Assembly (NCBI RefSeq): GCF_004310335.1
Contig: NZ_SIRS01000004.1
Coordinates: 186,001 to 250,000, forward strand
Origin: Hyunsoonleella pacifica
GTDB lineage: Bacteria; Bacteroidota; Bacteroidia; Flavobacteriales; Flavobacteriaceae
Length of the DNA stretch: 64,000 nucleotides
Direction: 5' to 3'
Shown here: piece after piece, positions 9,536 through 17,979 of the stretch
How the letters are laid out: every line of letters starts with the position of its first letter
Position numbering within the stretch: the first letter of the stretch is position 1
The notes under the pieces: generated by a model
What the model was told of the DNA's origin: nothing
Seen by the model: only the letters and a program-made list of their open reading frames with translations
The model's database searches: none
Program-made: the position numbers and the translations under genes

Positions 9536-10156
9536 ATGAAAAAATTAAATATCTTATTTCTTGCTTTAGCGTTGAGTTTTGCTGCTTGTAAAAACGAAAA
9601 AAAAGAAGAAAAAACAGATACATCTGCCGATGTTAAAACTGAAAAATTTGTAGTAAAACCTGAAGCGACATCAGTAAAATGGACTGCTTATAAAACCACT
9701 GAAAAGAAAGGTGTTGGTGGCGAATTTAAGGTGTTAAATTTTGAAAATAAAGAAGGGGGCTCTGTTGAAGAAGCGCTTAACAATCTTGAGTTCTCAATAC
9801 CTATTAGTAGCTTGTTTACTAAAGATGAAGGTAGAGACGCAAAAATAAAAACGTTTTTCTTTGGAAAAATGCTGAATACCGAACTTTTAAAAGGTACTAT
9901 AAAATACAATGGCACAGATTACAGTGCGGCTTTAACTATGAATAGCGTTACTAAAGATTTACCACTACAGGTAACTGTTACTGACCAAAGACGTGTTACC
10001 ATGACTGGCACTATAAATTTAGCAGATTGGAATGCATTAGAGGCTTTAGCTTCTTTAAATAAAATATGCTACGAGTTACACAAAGGTCCTGATGGTATTA
10101 GTAAAACTTGGGAGGATGTTGCTCTTGAAGTATCTACTTACTTACGCAAAGGTTAA
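9536..10156 (+). CDS. YceI-family lipoprotein
   Basis: This 206-residue protein has a lipoprotein signal (lipobox SFAAC, Cys18) and a charged linker rich in Glu and Lys. A YceI-like lipocalin-type domain runs from about residue 40 to the end, with the conserved opening SVKWTAYKTTEKKGVGGEF. YceI proteins bind long polyprenyl or lipid molecules in a beta-barrel. The role in Bacteroidota is unclear. Only three bases separate its stop from the next lipoprotein gene, so the two are cotranscribed. It diverges from hemN and may share the palindrome at 9456-9473. Confidence 0.88.
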   Translation: MKKLNILFLALALSFAACKNEKKEEKTDTSADVKTEKFVVKPEATSVKWTAYKTTEKKGVGGEFKVLNFENKEGGSVEEALNNLEFSIPISSLFTKDEGRDAKIKTFFFGKMLNTELLKGTIKYNGTDYSAALTMNSVTKDLPLQVTVTDQRRVTMTGTINLADWNALEALASLNKICYELHKGPDGISKTWEDVALEVSTYLRKG

Positions 10157-10159
10157 AAA

Positions 10160-10648
10160 TTGGTATTTATTAAAAATCATACCATCCTGCTGTTACTTAC
10201 TCTGTTTGTATTTACCTCGTGTAAAAAGAATAATGAAGAAGAAAAAACTGTAGAACCAGATGTTAAGGTTGCAATTGTAAAGCCTAGAAAGATAAAAGTC
10301 GTTCTTAGTCCTGAAAGTAATACGAATGCCTCAGGTAAAGTTATGCTTAAAACTGAAAATAATAGTGTAACAATAACTGCTATTGTAAGTGGACTTACCC
10401 CAGGAGAACACGCTTTATACATCCAAGACAATACAAAAGAGATTGATAATAACTCTAAATTTATTGGAAAGCTTATTGCAGATGAAAGTGGTAACGGTAC
10501 ACTCTCTAAAACTACTGAAGATTGGTGTGTAGGTTGTGATAACGTAACAAAAGATATATTAGGGAAACATATTGTGGTTTACACCAAGATAAACGATTCA
10601 TCAAATGCCTTAGAAACGAGTGTAAATTGCTCAGGATTTATAAAATAA
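10160..10648 (+). CDS. Cu/Zn-superoxide-dismutase-fold lipoprotein lacking copper ligands
   Basis: This 162-residue lipoprotein (lipobox VFTSC, Cys21) starts at a TTG. An in-frame stop directly upstream excludes an earlier ATG. The sequence follows the SodC fold (SGKVMLKTENNSVTITAIVS, then GLTPGEHA, then DILGKHIVVY). The copper-binding HxH that normally follows GxHGF is Tyr87-x-Gln89 here, and the later VVH ligand is VVY. All recognisable copper His are therefore replaced and dismutase activity is unlikely. The WCVGC segment retains two Cys. It is cotranscribed with the YceI gene. The fold is recognised; the function is unknown. Confidence 0.75.
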   Translation: MVFIKNHTILLLLTLFVFTSCKKNNEEEKTVEPDVKVAIVKPRKIKVVLSPESNTNASGKVMLKTENNSVTITAIVSGLTPGEHALYIQDNTKEIDNNSKFIGKLIADESGNGTLSKTTEDWCVGCDNVTKDILGKHIVVYTKINDSSNALETSVNCSGFIK

Positions 10649-10669
10649 AAACGTCTTCGTATCCTATAG

Positions 10670-10697
10670 AAAAGCTGCCTTTTTGGTAGCTTTTTTA
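10670..10697 (+). terminator. Rho-independent terminator after the YceI/SOD-like pair
   Basis: Stem AAAGCTGCC / GGTAGCTTT (one mismatch) with a T5 loop is followed by a T run. It lies 22 bp after the stop at 10648. Confidence 0.8.
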
Positions 10698-10775
10698 TTA
10701 TAAAAAATTAATAAACCTATCAAACATCTTACTATTTTCATTTAATAGTGAACATGTTTAATTAAAACTGATTTT

Positions 10776-10783
10776 TACCTTTG
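10776..10783 (+). promoter_or_regulatory. -7 promoter box for the AraC-family gene
   Basis: TACCTTTG matches TAnnTTTG exactly and lies 20 bp before the GTG start at 10804. The identical octamer precedes the ohr gene (11717-11724). Confidence 0.5.
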
Positions 10784-10803
10784 TCTTATAAGTTATATTT
10801 CCT

Positions 10804-11667
10804 GTGAAAAAAATCCCAATAAAACACTTAAATCATTTTCATAAATCCTCCAATAAACAGGAAGTTTTTAAAATTAGAAAATTAGAAGATTTATTCGAGG
10901 GTAAAAACATGATTATAAAACATCATAGACATGATTTCTACTTTATTCTAGCAATGAAAAAAGGTTATGGAAGTCATGAAATAGATTTTACTAGTTATAA
11001 AGTTTCAGATTATTCATTTTTTATTGTTCGACCTGGTCAAATACACAAACTAAATTTAAGAAAAGATGGTATTGGATTCATTATACAATTTGATCCTGAA
11101 TTCTATTATTCAAATGAAAGAAGAATAAATACTTTATTACAAAAAATTGGTGCTAATAACTTTTATCAGTGTAATCAAGATATCTTTTCCAGACTAAATA
11201 CATTGCTAAATACTGTCTTTAGTGAATATCAAAACAAACCTGAACAATATATTGAGGTTATAAAATCTAATTTAAAGATTTTGTTCATAGAATTAACAAG
11301 ATTAAAAAGTACAACTATACAAAGTCAAAACACAAAAGACATATACATTCAAGATCGCCTCGAAGAATTTTTAAAACTTTTAGAAATCAATATTTCAACC
11401 CATAAACAAGTATCTCAATATGCCGATATGTTACATTTATCTGGCTATCAATTAAATTCTATAACAAAACAAACATTAGCTAAAACAGCCTCAAAACTTA
11501 TAAATGAACAAATTATCTTAGAATCCAAAAGATATCTTTTAGCCACAACAAATCAGATAAACCATATCGCTCATTATTTAGGGTATGAAGATGTTTCATA
11601 TTTTATAAGATTCTTTAAAAAACATACAGGGCTTTCCCCCAGAGTATTTAGAGAAAACTTTAAATAA
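10804..11667 (+). CDS. AraC-family transcriptional regulator
   Basis: This 287-residue protein has an N-terminal cupin-like effector domain (about 25-105, with HHRHDFYFILAMKKGYGSH and VRPGQIHKL). A C-terminal AraC double helix-turn-helix (about 185-287) ends in the family signature HYLGYEDVSYFIRFFKKHTG followed by LSPRVFR. GTG is used as start, 20 bp after a consensus -7 box. It lies directly upstream of ohr and an MFS exporter gene on the same strand and is the natural candidate to regulate them. The effector is not known. Confidence 0.9.
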   Translation: MKKIPIKHLNHFHKSSNKQEVFKIRKLEDLFEGKNMIIKHHRHDFYFILAMKKGYGSHEIDFTSYKVSDYSFFIVRPGQIHKLNLRKDGIGFIIQFDPEFYYSNERRINTLLQKIGANNFYQCNQDIFSRLNTLLNTVFSEYQNKPEQYIEVIKSNLKILFIELTRLKSTTIQSQNTKDIYIQDRLEEFLKLLEINISTHKQVSQYADMLHLSGYQLNSITKQTLAKTASKLINEQIILESKRYLLATTNQINHIAHYLGYEDVSYFIRFFKKHTGLSPRVFRENFK

Positions 11668-11716
11668 GTCCTATTTTACTTTACTTCTGTCTTACTTCCT
11701 TAATAATGTACCAAAA

Positions 11717-11724
11717 TACCTTTG
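11717..11724 (+). promoter_or_regulatory. -7 promoter box for ohr
   Basis: TACCTTTG, identical to the box before the AraC gene, lies 23 bp before the ohr ATG. A good -33 element is not apparent, which is compatible with activation by the neighbouring AraC protein. Confidence 0.45.
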
Positions 11725-11747
11725 AAGGGTAATTTAAATACATAATA

Positions 11748-12170
11748 ATGAAGACAATTTACAGTACTAATGTCAGAGCTATAGGAGGTAGAAATGGTCA
11801 TGTTAAGAGTAAAAATGGTGTTTTGGATATTCAAGTTAGATTCCCTAAAGCATTTGGAGGTATAAATGATGACTTTATAAATCCTGAAATGCTATTTGCA
11901 GCAGGATATTCCGCTTGTTTTGATGGTGCCCTAAATTTAGTTATTCAAAACTCAAAAATAACTACTGGAACTACTTCGGTTGATGCAAAAGTGTGCATTG
12001 GCCAAATAGAAAATGGCGGCTATCAATTGGCTGTAGAATTACATATTAACATTCCAAATGTTTCTGTTGAGAAAGCAAAATCTCTTGCAGAAGAGGCTCA
12101 TCAAATATGTCCTTATTCCAATGCTACAAGGGGAAATATTGAGGTGGTTTTAAAAACAACAAATCGCTAA
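11748..12170 (+). CDS. Organic hydroperoxide resistance protein (Ohr/OsmC family)
   Basis: This 140-residue cytosolic thiol peroxidase would reduce organic hydroperoxides. Both catalytic Cys are present: Cys57 in AAGYSACF and Cys121 in HQICPYSNATRGN. The latter is the Ohr-type signature that separates Ohr from OsmC. Length and spacing match the Ohr subfamily. It lies 80 bp after the AraC gene and 34 bp before an MFS exporter gene. In many bacteria ohr is controlled by OhrR (MarR type); here no MarR gene is present and the AraC protein may take that role. Confidence 0.93.
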   Translation: MKTIYSTNVRAIGGRNGHVKSKNGVLDIQVRFPKAFGGINDDFINPEMLFAAGYSACFDGALNLVIQNSKITTGTTSVDAKVCIGQIENGGYQLAVELHINIPNVSVEKAKSLAEEAHQICPYSNATRGNIEVVLKTTNR

Positions 12171-12204
12171 CCTCTGGCACTTCTAATAGAAACTTGCTTT
12201 CAAA

Positions 12205-13587
12205 ATGAATGAGCAAACAAATAGATGGGTGCTAGCGAGTCTTTCGTTATCCACCTTAATGGGGTCATTAGGCATAAGCATAGCCAATGTAGCATTACCT
12301 ACATTGACCGAAGCATTTGATACTACTTTTCAATCTGTTCAATGGATAGTTATTTCATATCTATTAACTATTACCGTAACAATTGTAAGCATTGGTAAAA
12401 TAGGTGATGTTTTTGGTCTTAGAAGAGTGTTAATGATTGGTGTTCTCCTATATACAATAGCTTCGCTATTCTGCGGTATTGCGTCTACACTTTGGGTTCT
12501 CATTTTAGCAAGAGGATTTCAAGGCCTTGGGGCTGCGATTTTAATAGCCTTAAGTTTAGCCAATGTAAAAGAATCTGTTTCGAAAAAAAGAATTGGAGCA
12601 GCCATGGGGTTGTTAGGCACTATGTCTGCAATTGGTACAGCTTCGGGGCCTACACTTGGCGGGGTTTTAATAGAAGCCTTTAGTTGGAGAGCTATTTTTT
12701 TGATTCTGATTCCATTAGGAATTGTAAACCTAATATTAATAAAAAAACACATACCAATTCGTAACATCAATGTACAATTCAACATTAAAAAAATTGACTG
12801 GATAGGTACACTTTTTCTAGCACTCACGCTAGCATGTTATACGTTGGCTATGACAATTGAAAATGAGTTTTTTAATAAAGGAATAACTTTATTATTATTG
12901 TTGACAGCAGTTATTGGATCTTGTTTATTCCTGTACTCTCAAACAAAAGTCCAAGCTCCTTTAATTCAATTAAAACTATTTAAAGACAGAAACTTAAATA
13001 GTAGTTTAATCATTAACGCTTTTGTGTCTAATATAATGATGGCAACGTTGGTCATTGGTCCATTTTATCTCTCATTAGGGTTGGGGCTTGGTGAAATACT
13101 TGTTGGCATTGTTCTTTCTATAGGCCCAATAATATCTATTATTTCAGGTATCCCATCGGGTAAAATTGTGGATGGCTTTGGTACTAAGAAAATTATCACT
13201 ATTGGATTGCTGTTAATGACATTGGGTGCTTTTGCTCTATCTATATTGCCCAATAAATACGGTGTTGTGGGTTACATAATTGCAATTGCAATTCTAACAC
13301 TTGGATACCAATTATTTCAAGCATCAAATAACACATTAGTTATGATGAATGCCAATGATAATCAACGTGGTATTATATCAGGAATACTAAATCTTTCTCG
13401 CAATTTAGGTCTCATCACAGGAGCATCTGTTATGGGCGCCCTATTTGCTTGTGCAGTAGGCAAAAGTGATTTTGAAATGGCTGAAGTGAATGATATTTCA
13501 AAGGGAATGAATATTACTTTCATAATTGCTGGAATATTGATGTTAATGGCGGTATTAATTTCTCTAACTATAAACAAGAAAAATTAG
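12205..13587 (+). CDS. MFS drug:H+ antiporter, DHA2-like
   Basis: This 460-residue integral membrane protein has about 14 hydrophobic segments. The first helices carry the DHA2 pattern NVALPTLTEAF and then VQWIVISYLL, followed by the MFS motif A region GKIGDVFGLRRVL. RGFQGLGAAILIA and the motif-C-like GTASGPTLGGVL are also present. Such proteins export lipophilic drugs or biocides in exchange for protons. It sits directly after ohr, so the cluster may respond to a toxic organic compound. One base separates it from the next gene. Confidence 0.88.
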   Translation: MNEQTNRWVLASLSLSTLMGSLGISIANVALPTLTEAFDTTFQSVQWIVISYLLTITVTIVSIGKIGDVFGLRRVLMIGVLLYTIASLFCGIASTLWVLILARGFQGLGAAILIALSLANVKESVSKKRIGAAMGLLGTMSAIGTASGPTLGGVLIEAFSWRAIFLILIPLGIVNLILIKKHIPIRNINVQFNIKKIDWIGTLFLALTLACYTLAMTIENEFFNKGITLLLLLTAVIGSCLFLYSQTKVQAPLIQLKLFKDRNLNSSLIINAFVSNIMMATLVIGPFYLSLGLGLGEILVGIVLSIGPIISIISGIPSGKIVDGFGTKKIITIGLLLMTLGAFALSILPNKYGVVGYIIAIAILTLGYQLFQASNNTLVMMNANDNQRGIISGILNLSRNLGLITGASVMGALFACAVGKSDFEMAEVNDISKGMNITFIIAGILMLMAVLISLTINKKN

Positions 13588-13588
13588 T

Positions 13589-14326
13589 ATGCTAATGTAT
13601 TTCAGGAGCAAAAAAAGAATCTTACTCTTCTTTTTCTTGTTTCTTTTTAATTCAAGTGTAAAAGCCCAAAAAGCTAATCAATTCAACTCATGGTGGTACT
13701 ATTCTGGGAAGTATCAATTATCTAAAAAAATCAATATCAGAACACTTTTATCTTGGGCAAGACACGATTTTGCTAAAAACTGGCAACAATCCAATGTAAG
13801 AATAGGTGGTAATTATGTTGTTTCAAAAAAAGTCAATTTCGGTGTTGGTTATGAGTGGGTTGTACTTTTTCCTTATGGAGAACACCCTGTACTAGAAAAG
13901 AGACCAGAGCATAGAATTTATGAGCAAATAACTGTAAAAAATAAGCTTAATAGGATTTCTTTTAGATCTAGTGCTTTATTAGAACATCGAATCAGAAAAG
14001 ATATTACCAGACACAGGTTAAGAGTAAGGTTAGGTATGAAAACACCTATTATTCGTTCTAATGACGGCATAACAAAATTAGGAGTATCCTTTTTTAATGA
14101 ATTCTTTTTTAATATTGATAAATATGCCGGTAATAACGTATACGGACAAAACAGATTTTATGCAGGATTTGATATCCCTATCACTACTAATTTCATTTTA
14201 GGCTTGGGCTATTTGAATCAGTACATATCAATAAACGAACGTCGAAAAGAGAACAACTATACATTAATGGTTGGAATTTTTCATAAAGTCGATTTTAGAA
14301 ATAAAAAATTAGTACAAGTAAAATGA
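13589..14326 (+). CDS. DUF2490 family protein (predicted outer-membrane barrel)
   Basis: This 245-residue protein has a signal peptide (cleavage near ...SSVKAQKA, about residue 26). Alternating beta-strand patterns rich in aromatic and charged residues (FNSWWYYSGKYQLSKKIN, HRIYEQITVK, EHRIRKDITRHRLRVRLG) match DUF2490, a small barrel-like outer-membrane family of Bacteroidota. The stop overlaps the next ATG in an ATGA. An alternative start lies two codons downstream at 13595. Its function is unknown; cotranscription with the MFS exporter suggests an envelope role in the same response. Confidence 0.8.
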   Translation: MLMYFRSKKRILLFFFLFLFNSSVKAQKANQFNSWWYYSGKYQLSKKINIRTLLSWARHDFAKNWQQSNVRIGGNYVVSKKVNFGVGYEWVVLFPYGEHPVLEKRPEHRIYEQITVKNKLNRISFRSSALLEHRIRKDITRHRLRVRLGMKTPIIRSNDGITKLGVSFFNEFFFNIDKYAGNNVYGQNRFYAGFDIPITTNFILGLGYLNQYISINERRKENNYTLMVGIFHKVDFRNKKLVQVK

Positions 14327-15102
14327 AAGCAAAAGAACATTACGAAAAACATTTGTCAAATTTCTATTCATGGATGTTAGGAGATATTCAATTAAAATCA
14401 ATTGAGTTCCAAAACTTTTTAAAATCTCACGAAATTGAACCAAAAAATACTAAAACAGCGATCGACTTAGGTGCTGGCAATGGAATTCAGAGTATCGCTC
14501 TTAAAGAATTAGGTTATAGAGTAACTGCTATAGATTTTAATAGACAATTACTGGACGAATTAAAATCAAATCCTAATGCTAAAGGAGTAAACACTAAATT
14601 AGATGATATTACAAATGTGTCGCAATTTGCTTATCTAAAACCAGAATTGATAACTTGTTGCGGAGATACAATTACGCATCTTGATAGCAAAAATCAGATA
14701 GTAAAATTAATAAAAGACGTAAGTCGCATTCTAGAAAATAAAGGATATCTAATCCTGACATTTAGAGATTATTCAAAAGAACTTGATGATAAACTAAGAT
14801 TTATTCCTGTAAAAAGTTCAAGCAATCGAATTTTAACTTGCATACTTGAGTACGGAATTGAAACAATTAAAGTAACAGATTTATTGTACGAAAAAATAAA
14901 TGAAGAATGGTCTCAAAAGGTAAGTAGTTATAAAAAAGTTCGTTTATACCCGAATGTTGTTACGCAAATACTTAAAGAGAACAGAATGGAGGTTATTTTT
15001 AATAAACCAATTAATCTAATGCAGACAGTAATCGCAAAGAAAAGTGAGCTAAAAAACACCTGCAAACATCCAGGAGCTAAACAAATTGTAACATGTTATT
15101 AA
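14323..15102 (+). CDS. Class I SAM-dependent methyltransferase
   Basis: This 259-residue soluble protein has SAM-binding motif I DLGAGNGIQSIAL (about 48-60) followed by VTAIDFN (motif II). A motif IV-like LITCCGDTITHLD follows. It is translationally coupled to the DUF2490 gene by an ATGA overlap and is the last gene of the AraC-ohr-MFS group. The substrate cannot be named. The pairing with an efflux pump and peroxidase suggests modification of a small toxic molecule, which is inference only. Confidence 0.8.
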   Translation: MKAKEHYEKHLSNFYSWMLGDIQLKSIEFQNFLKSHEIEPKNTKTAIDLGAGNGIQSIALKELGYRVTAIDFNRQLLDELKSNPNAKGVNTKLDDITNVSQFAYLKPELITCCGDTITHLDSKNQIVKLIKDVSRILENKGYLILTFRDYSKELDDKLRFIPVKSSSNRILTCILEYGIETIKVTDLLYEKINEEWSQKVSSYKKVRLYPNVVTQILKENRMEVIFNKPINLMQTVIAKKSELKNTCKHPGAKQIVTCY

Positions 15103-15179
15103 ACAAGCAAAAGCTTATAAAATTAACACACTATTTTCTCGTATTAAACAAATAACATCTTCCTAAATAACAACTTGTA

Positions 15180-15980
15180 TTATATCTTTCTCGCCTTCAA
15201 ACAAAACAACAAAGGATATAATTTATCTTTAGTAACATACATCCCAGAATCTGTCTTTACCAAATTAGGCAACACATTATATGGACTTTCATTGTACTCC
15301 TTTAAATATTCTATATGCAAACCTGCTTCAGTTAACGCAGAAACCACTTCGCCTAAGCCATGATTCCAACAGTATTCTTTACTTATCATTTTTGAATTTT
15401 CATCGGCATAAGTACCTTCATATTCCTCATAAATTACCTCGTTTTGCATATAACCATATTTCATAATGGGTGTATCTTCTAAGTAATCAAACATCCAAAC
15501 CATAGGATGGAATTCTGCTATAAAAAATATTCCACCTTGTTTTAAACGTTCTGCAATCATTCGTCCCCATGGTTTTAAATCTGGCAACCAACCAATCACA
15601 CCATAACTCGTAAAAACAATATCAAATTCATCTTTAATATATTTAGAAGTATCTAATACATTACAACACATAAACTCAGCATCCAAATTCAATTCTTCAT
15701 TTAGTTGTTTTGCTAAGTTTACACCTTCATCACTCAAATCTACTCCAGTACACTTAGCACCTAACCTACTCCAACTTAAAGTATCTTGACCAAAATGACA
15801 TTGCAAATGCAGCAGAGATTTCCCAGAAACATCGCCTAAAGCTTCTAACTCATAGGACATTAAAGATGATTTTCCTTTTTTAAATCCTTCCATATTGTAC
15901 ATACTACTTTGGGAGTGCACTTTTACCTTTTGATTCCATGTGATTTTGTTAGTTTTAAAAAAATTGCTATTTCGGCTCAT
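15180..15980 (-). CDS. Class I SAM-dependent methyltransferase (second, unrelated group)
   Basis: This 266-residue protein is read on the minus strand, convergent with the previous methyltransferase. Motif I is LLHLQCHFGQDTLSWSRLG with Gln-Cys-His in place of the usual Gly-x-Gly, a pattern seen in a defined group of small-molecule methyltransferases. TGVDLSDEGVNLAK and DIVFTSYGVIGWLPDL follow. The start lies 2 bp after the stop of the AraC gene, so it is the third gene of an SDR-AraC-methyltransferase operon. The substrate is unknown. Confidence 0.82.
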   Translation of the reverse strand: MSRNSNFFKTNKITWNQKVKVHSQSSMYNMEGFKKGKSSLMSYELEALGDVSGKSLLHLQCHFGQDTLSWSRLGAKCTGVDLSDEGVNLAKQLNEELNLDAEFMCCNVLDTSKYIKDEFDIVFTSYGVIGWLPDLKPWGRMIAERLKQGGIFFIAEFHPMVWMFDYLEDTPIMKYGYMQNEVIYEEYEGTYADENSKMISKEYCWNHGLGEVVSALTEAGLHIEYLKEYNESPYNVLPNLVKTDSGMYVTKDKLYPLLFCLKARKI

Positions 15981-15982
15981 TG

Positions 15983-16897
15983 CTAGTTAAATGTTTTTCT
16001 AAACTCCAAAGGAGACATTTCAGTTTTATTTTTAAAAAGTTTAGTAAACGATGCCGGTCGTTCAAACCCTAAACCATAGGCTATTTCACTAACAGACAAA
16101 TAAGTAGTAGATAACTGCTCTTTGGCTTTTTCTATCAACTTAGCATGTATATGTTGTTGGGTACTTCTCCCCGACACCTGTTTTAATACACTAGTAAGGT
16201 AATTAGGTGATAAATTTAAAAATTCTGCCATCCATTGTACTGTTGGTAAACCATTATCTATTAAAGAATCCTCATTAAAAGCAATGGTTAGAGCTTCTTC
16301 TACTTTCCCTAAAATTTCATGATTGCTTACATTTCGGGTAATAAATTGTCGCTCGTAAAAACGTTCAACATAACTAAATAATAACTCCAATTGTGCAACT
16401 ACAATTTTCTGGCTAAACTTATCGATATTAGATGTATACTCACGTTCTATACCCTTAAGGATATCAATTATCATGTGTTCTTCTTTTTCAGAAAGAAATA
16501 ACGCTTCATTGATGGTGTAACCAAAAAATGCATAGTGTTTTATCTGTTTTGCTAAAGCTGTATTCCAAAAAAAGTCGGGATGTACAAGTAACAACCACCC
16601 CGAAGGTTTTTTCTTTAAATTAGGATTATTAGCTAAACTCATTACTTGATTAGGTGCAACAAAAGTCATTAGCCCCTCATCAAAATCGTATTCCTGTTGC
16701 CCATAAAAAAATTTATAAGCCACATTTCGTTTTAAACCGATAACATAGTAATCTTGAATCCATGTTATGCCATCAATATCTTGCGGATATTGTATTTGTG
16801 CATAATCCACCACACTAATAAGCGGGTGCTCTGGTTGAGATAAATTTGCAAACCTATGGTAATCGCTAATCTTTCTAAAACGTAAAATATTTTTCAT
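15983..16897 (-). CDS. AraC-family transcriptional regulator
   Basis: This 304-residue regulator has an N-terminal cupin-type domain (about 25-110) and a C-terminal AraC DNA-binding domain (about 200-304). The C-terminal domain contains QWMAEFLNLSPNYLTSVLKQ and AYGLGFERPASFTKLFKNKT. It is encoded between an SDR and a methyltransferase on the same strand. The promoter region of this operon carries a 12-bp direct repeat with 21-bp spacing (17757-17789), the geometry expected of an AraC-type operator, so autoregulation is likely. Confidence 0.92.
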   Translation of the reverse strand: MKNILRFRKISDYHRFANLSQPEHPLISVVDYAQIQYPQDIDGITWIQDYYVIGLKRNVAYKFFYGQQEYDFDEGLMTFVAPNQVMSLANNPNLKKKPSGWLLLVHPDFFWNTALAKQIKHYAFFGYTINEALFLSEKEEHMIIDILKGIEREYTSNIDKFSQKIVVAQLELLFSYVERFYERQFITRNVSNHEILGKVEEALTIAFNEDSLIDNGLPTVQWMAEFLNLSPNYLTSVLKQVSGRSTQQHIHAKLIEKAKEQLSTTYLSVSEIAYGLGFERPASFTKLFKNKTEMSPLEFRKTFN

Positions 16898-16938
16898 CCA
16901 TATAAATTTAGGAAAAAGAATAATGAAACATGTATTTT

Positions 16939-17697
16939 TTAAACTAACATACCTCCTGAGACTTCAATACGCTGGCCATTAATCCAACTTGCTTTATCAG
17001 AACATAAAAAAGCAACTACACCTCCAATATCCTCTGCTTCTCCAACTCTACCTAAAGCGGTAATGCTTGCTATAACATTTCGTTTTTCTTCATTATCCCT
17101 ATTTACACCACCAGCAAAATCAGTAGCAATCGCACCAGGCGCTACAACATTAGCTGTAATTTTTCGATCCCCCAATTCTTTGGCTAAATATCTAGTAAAA
17201 ACTTCAATTGCCCCTTTCATGATAGCATAGGCCGACATTCCAGGAAAACTAAAACGAGATAGTCCACTTGAAACATTTATTATTTTACCTCCTTCATTAA
17301 TATGTGATAATGCGGCTTGGGTTAAAAAATAAATACTTTTTAAATGTATATTCAACATATCATCAAATTGTGCTTCTGTGGTATCAGCTATTGTATTATA
17401 GGTGCCTGTGCCCGCATTATTAATTAAAAAGTCAAAATTAGGACTTCCATTGACCTGCTTTAAATGCTGACCTACTTTATCTATAAATTGTCTGGCACTT
17501 TCAACATTATTGGCATCATACTTAATAGCTATAGCTTTTTGTCCTAAAGCTTCTATATCCTTAACAACCTCATTTGCTTTCTCAATATTGCTATGATAAG
17601 ATAGTATGATATTAATACCTTCTTTAGCTAAATTTAAAGCCATATCTCTTCCTAAACCTCTACTTCCACCTGTAACAATTGCAGTTTTTGTATTCAT
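16939..17697 (-). CDS. SDR-family NAD(P)-dependent oxidoreductase
   Basis: This 252-residue classical short-chain dehydrogenase has a Rossmann nucleotide site TGGSRGLGRDMA (about 9-20), the structural NNAG, catalytic Ser in INVSSGLS and a YxxxK dyad (SAYAIMKGA). The C-terminal part follows the family (NVVAPGAIATDF, SGGM). It is the first gene of an operon with the AraC regulator 41 bp downstream, an arrangement common in flavobacteria for stress- or substrate-induced SDRs. The substrate is not known. Confidence 0.92.
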   Translation of the reverse strand: MNTKTAIVTGGSRGLGRDMALNLAKEGINIILSYHSNIEKANEVVKDIEALGQKAIAIKYDANNVESARQFIDKVGQHLKQVNGSPNFDFLINNAGTGTYNTIADTTEAQFDDMLNIHLKSIYFLTQAALSHINEGGKIINVSSGLSRFSFPGMSAYAIMKGAIEVFTRYLAKELGDRKITANVVAPGAIATDFAGGVNRDNEEKRNVIASITALGRVGEAEDIGGVVAFLCSDKASWINGQRIEVSGGMLV

Positions 17698-17756
17698 AAT
17701 GTCATTAATTTAAAAATTATGATACAAAGTTGGGACTTTATAAACAGCTGTTTTTT

Positions 17757-17789
17757 TCCAAATCAATGACTTTCTTATCCAAATCAATG
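17757..17789. promoter_or_regulatory. Direct repeat with 21-bp period, probable AraC operator
   Basis: TCCAAATCAATG occurs twice, at 17757-17768 and 17778-17789, exactly two helical turns apart. It lies 60-92 bp upstream of the SDR start on the minus strand. AraC-family monomers bind direct half-sites with about 21-bp spacing, and the downstream operon encodes such a protein. The palindrome AAACAGCTGTTT (17742-17753) lies between this repeat and the gene. Confidence 0.6.
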
Positions 17790-17926
17790 GAAAGTTATAA
17801 ATTTTGGCATAACATTTGAATTTAAATTTTTGAAGACATAGTGAAAGGAAGTTGCTTACTCTACGACCAAGTTTTTATATAAAACATTTATTTTAGTTTT
17901 TTCCGCATACGCGTCTATATATATCT

Positions 17927-17958
17927 AAAGCGCTTCAATATTAATATTGAAGCGCTTT
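17927..17958. terminator. Perfect 32-bp inverted repeat, probable terminator of the CDGSH gene
   Basis: The arms AAAGCGCTTCAATATT and AATATTGAAGCGCTTT are exact reverse complements with no spacer. It lies 21 bp after the stop of the minus-strand Fe-S gene. On that strand the following bases are not a strong T run, so it may be a bidirectional terminator, an mRNA-stabilising hairpin or a protein-binding palindrome. Confidence 0.5.
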
Positions 17959-17979
17959 ATCTTTTCTAGTAATTATTGT

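Noticed and set aside
12519-12827. Minus-strand frame of 102 codons inside the MFS gene
   Set aside because: It is a shadow frame of a clear membrane transporter with no start context or motif.
17742-17753. Palindrome AAACAGCTGTTT as an operator
   Set aside because: Short palindromes of this kind are expected by chance in AT-rich DNA, and the direct repeat next to it is a stronger candidate.
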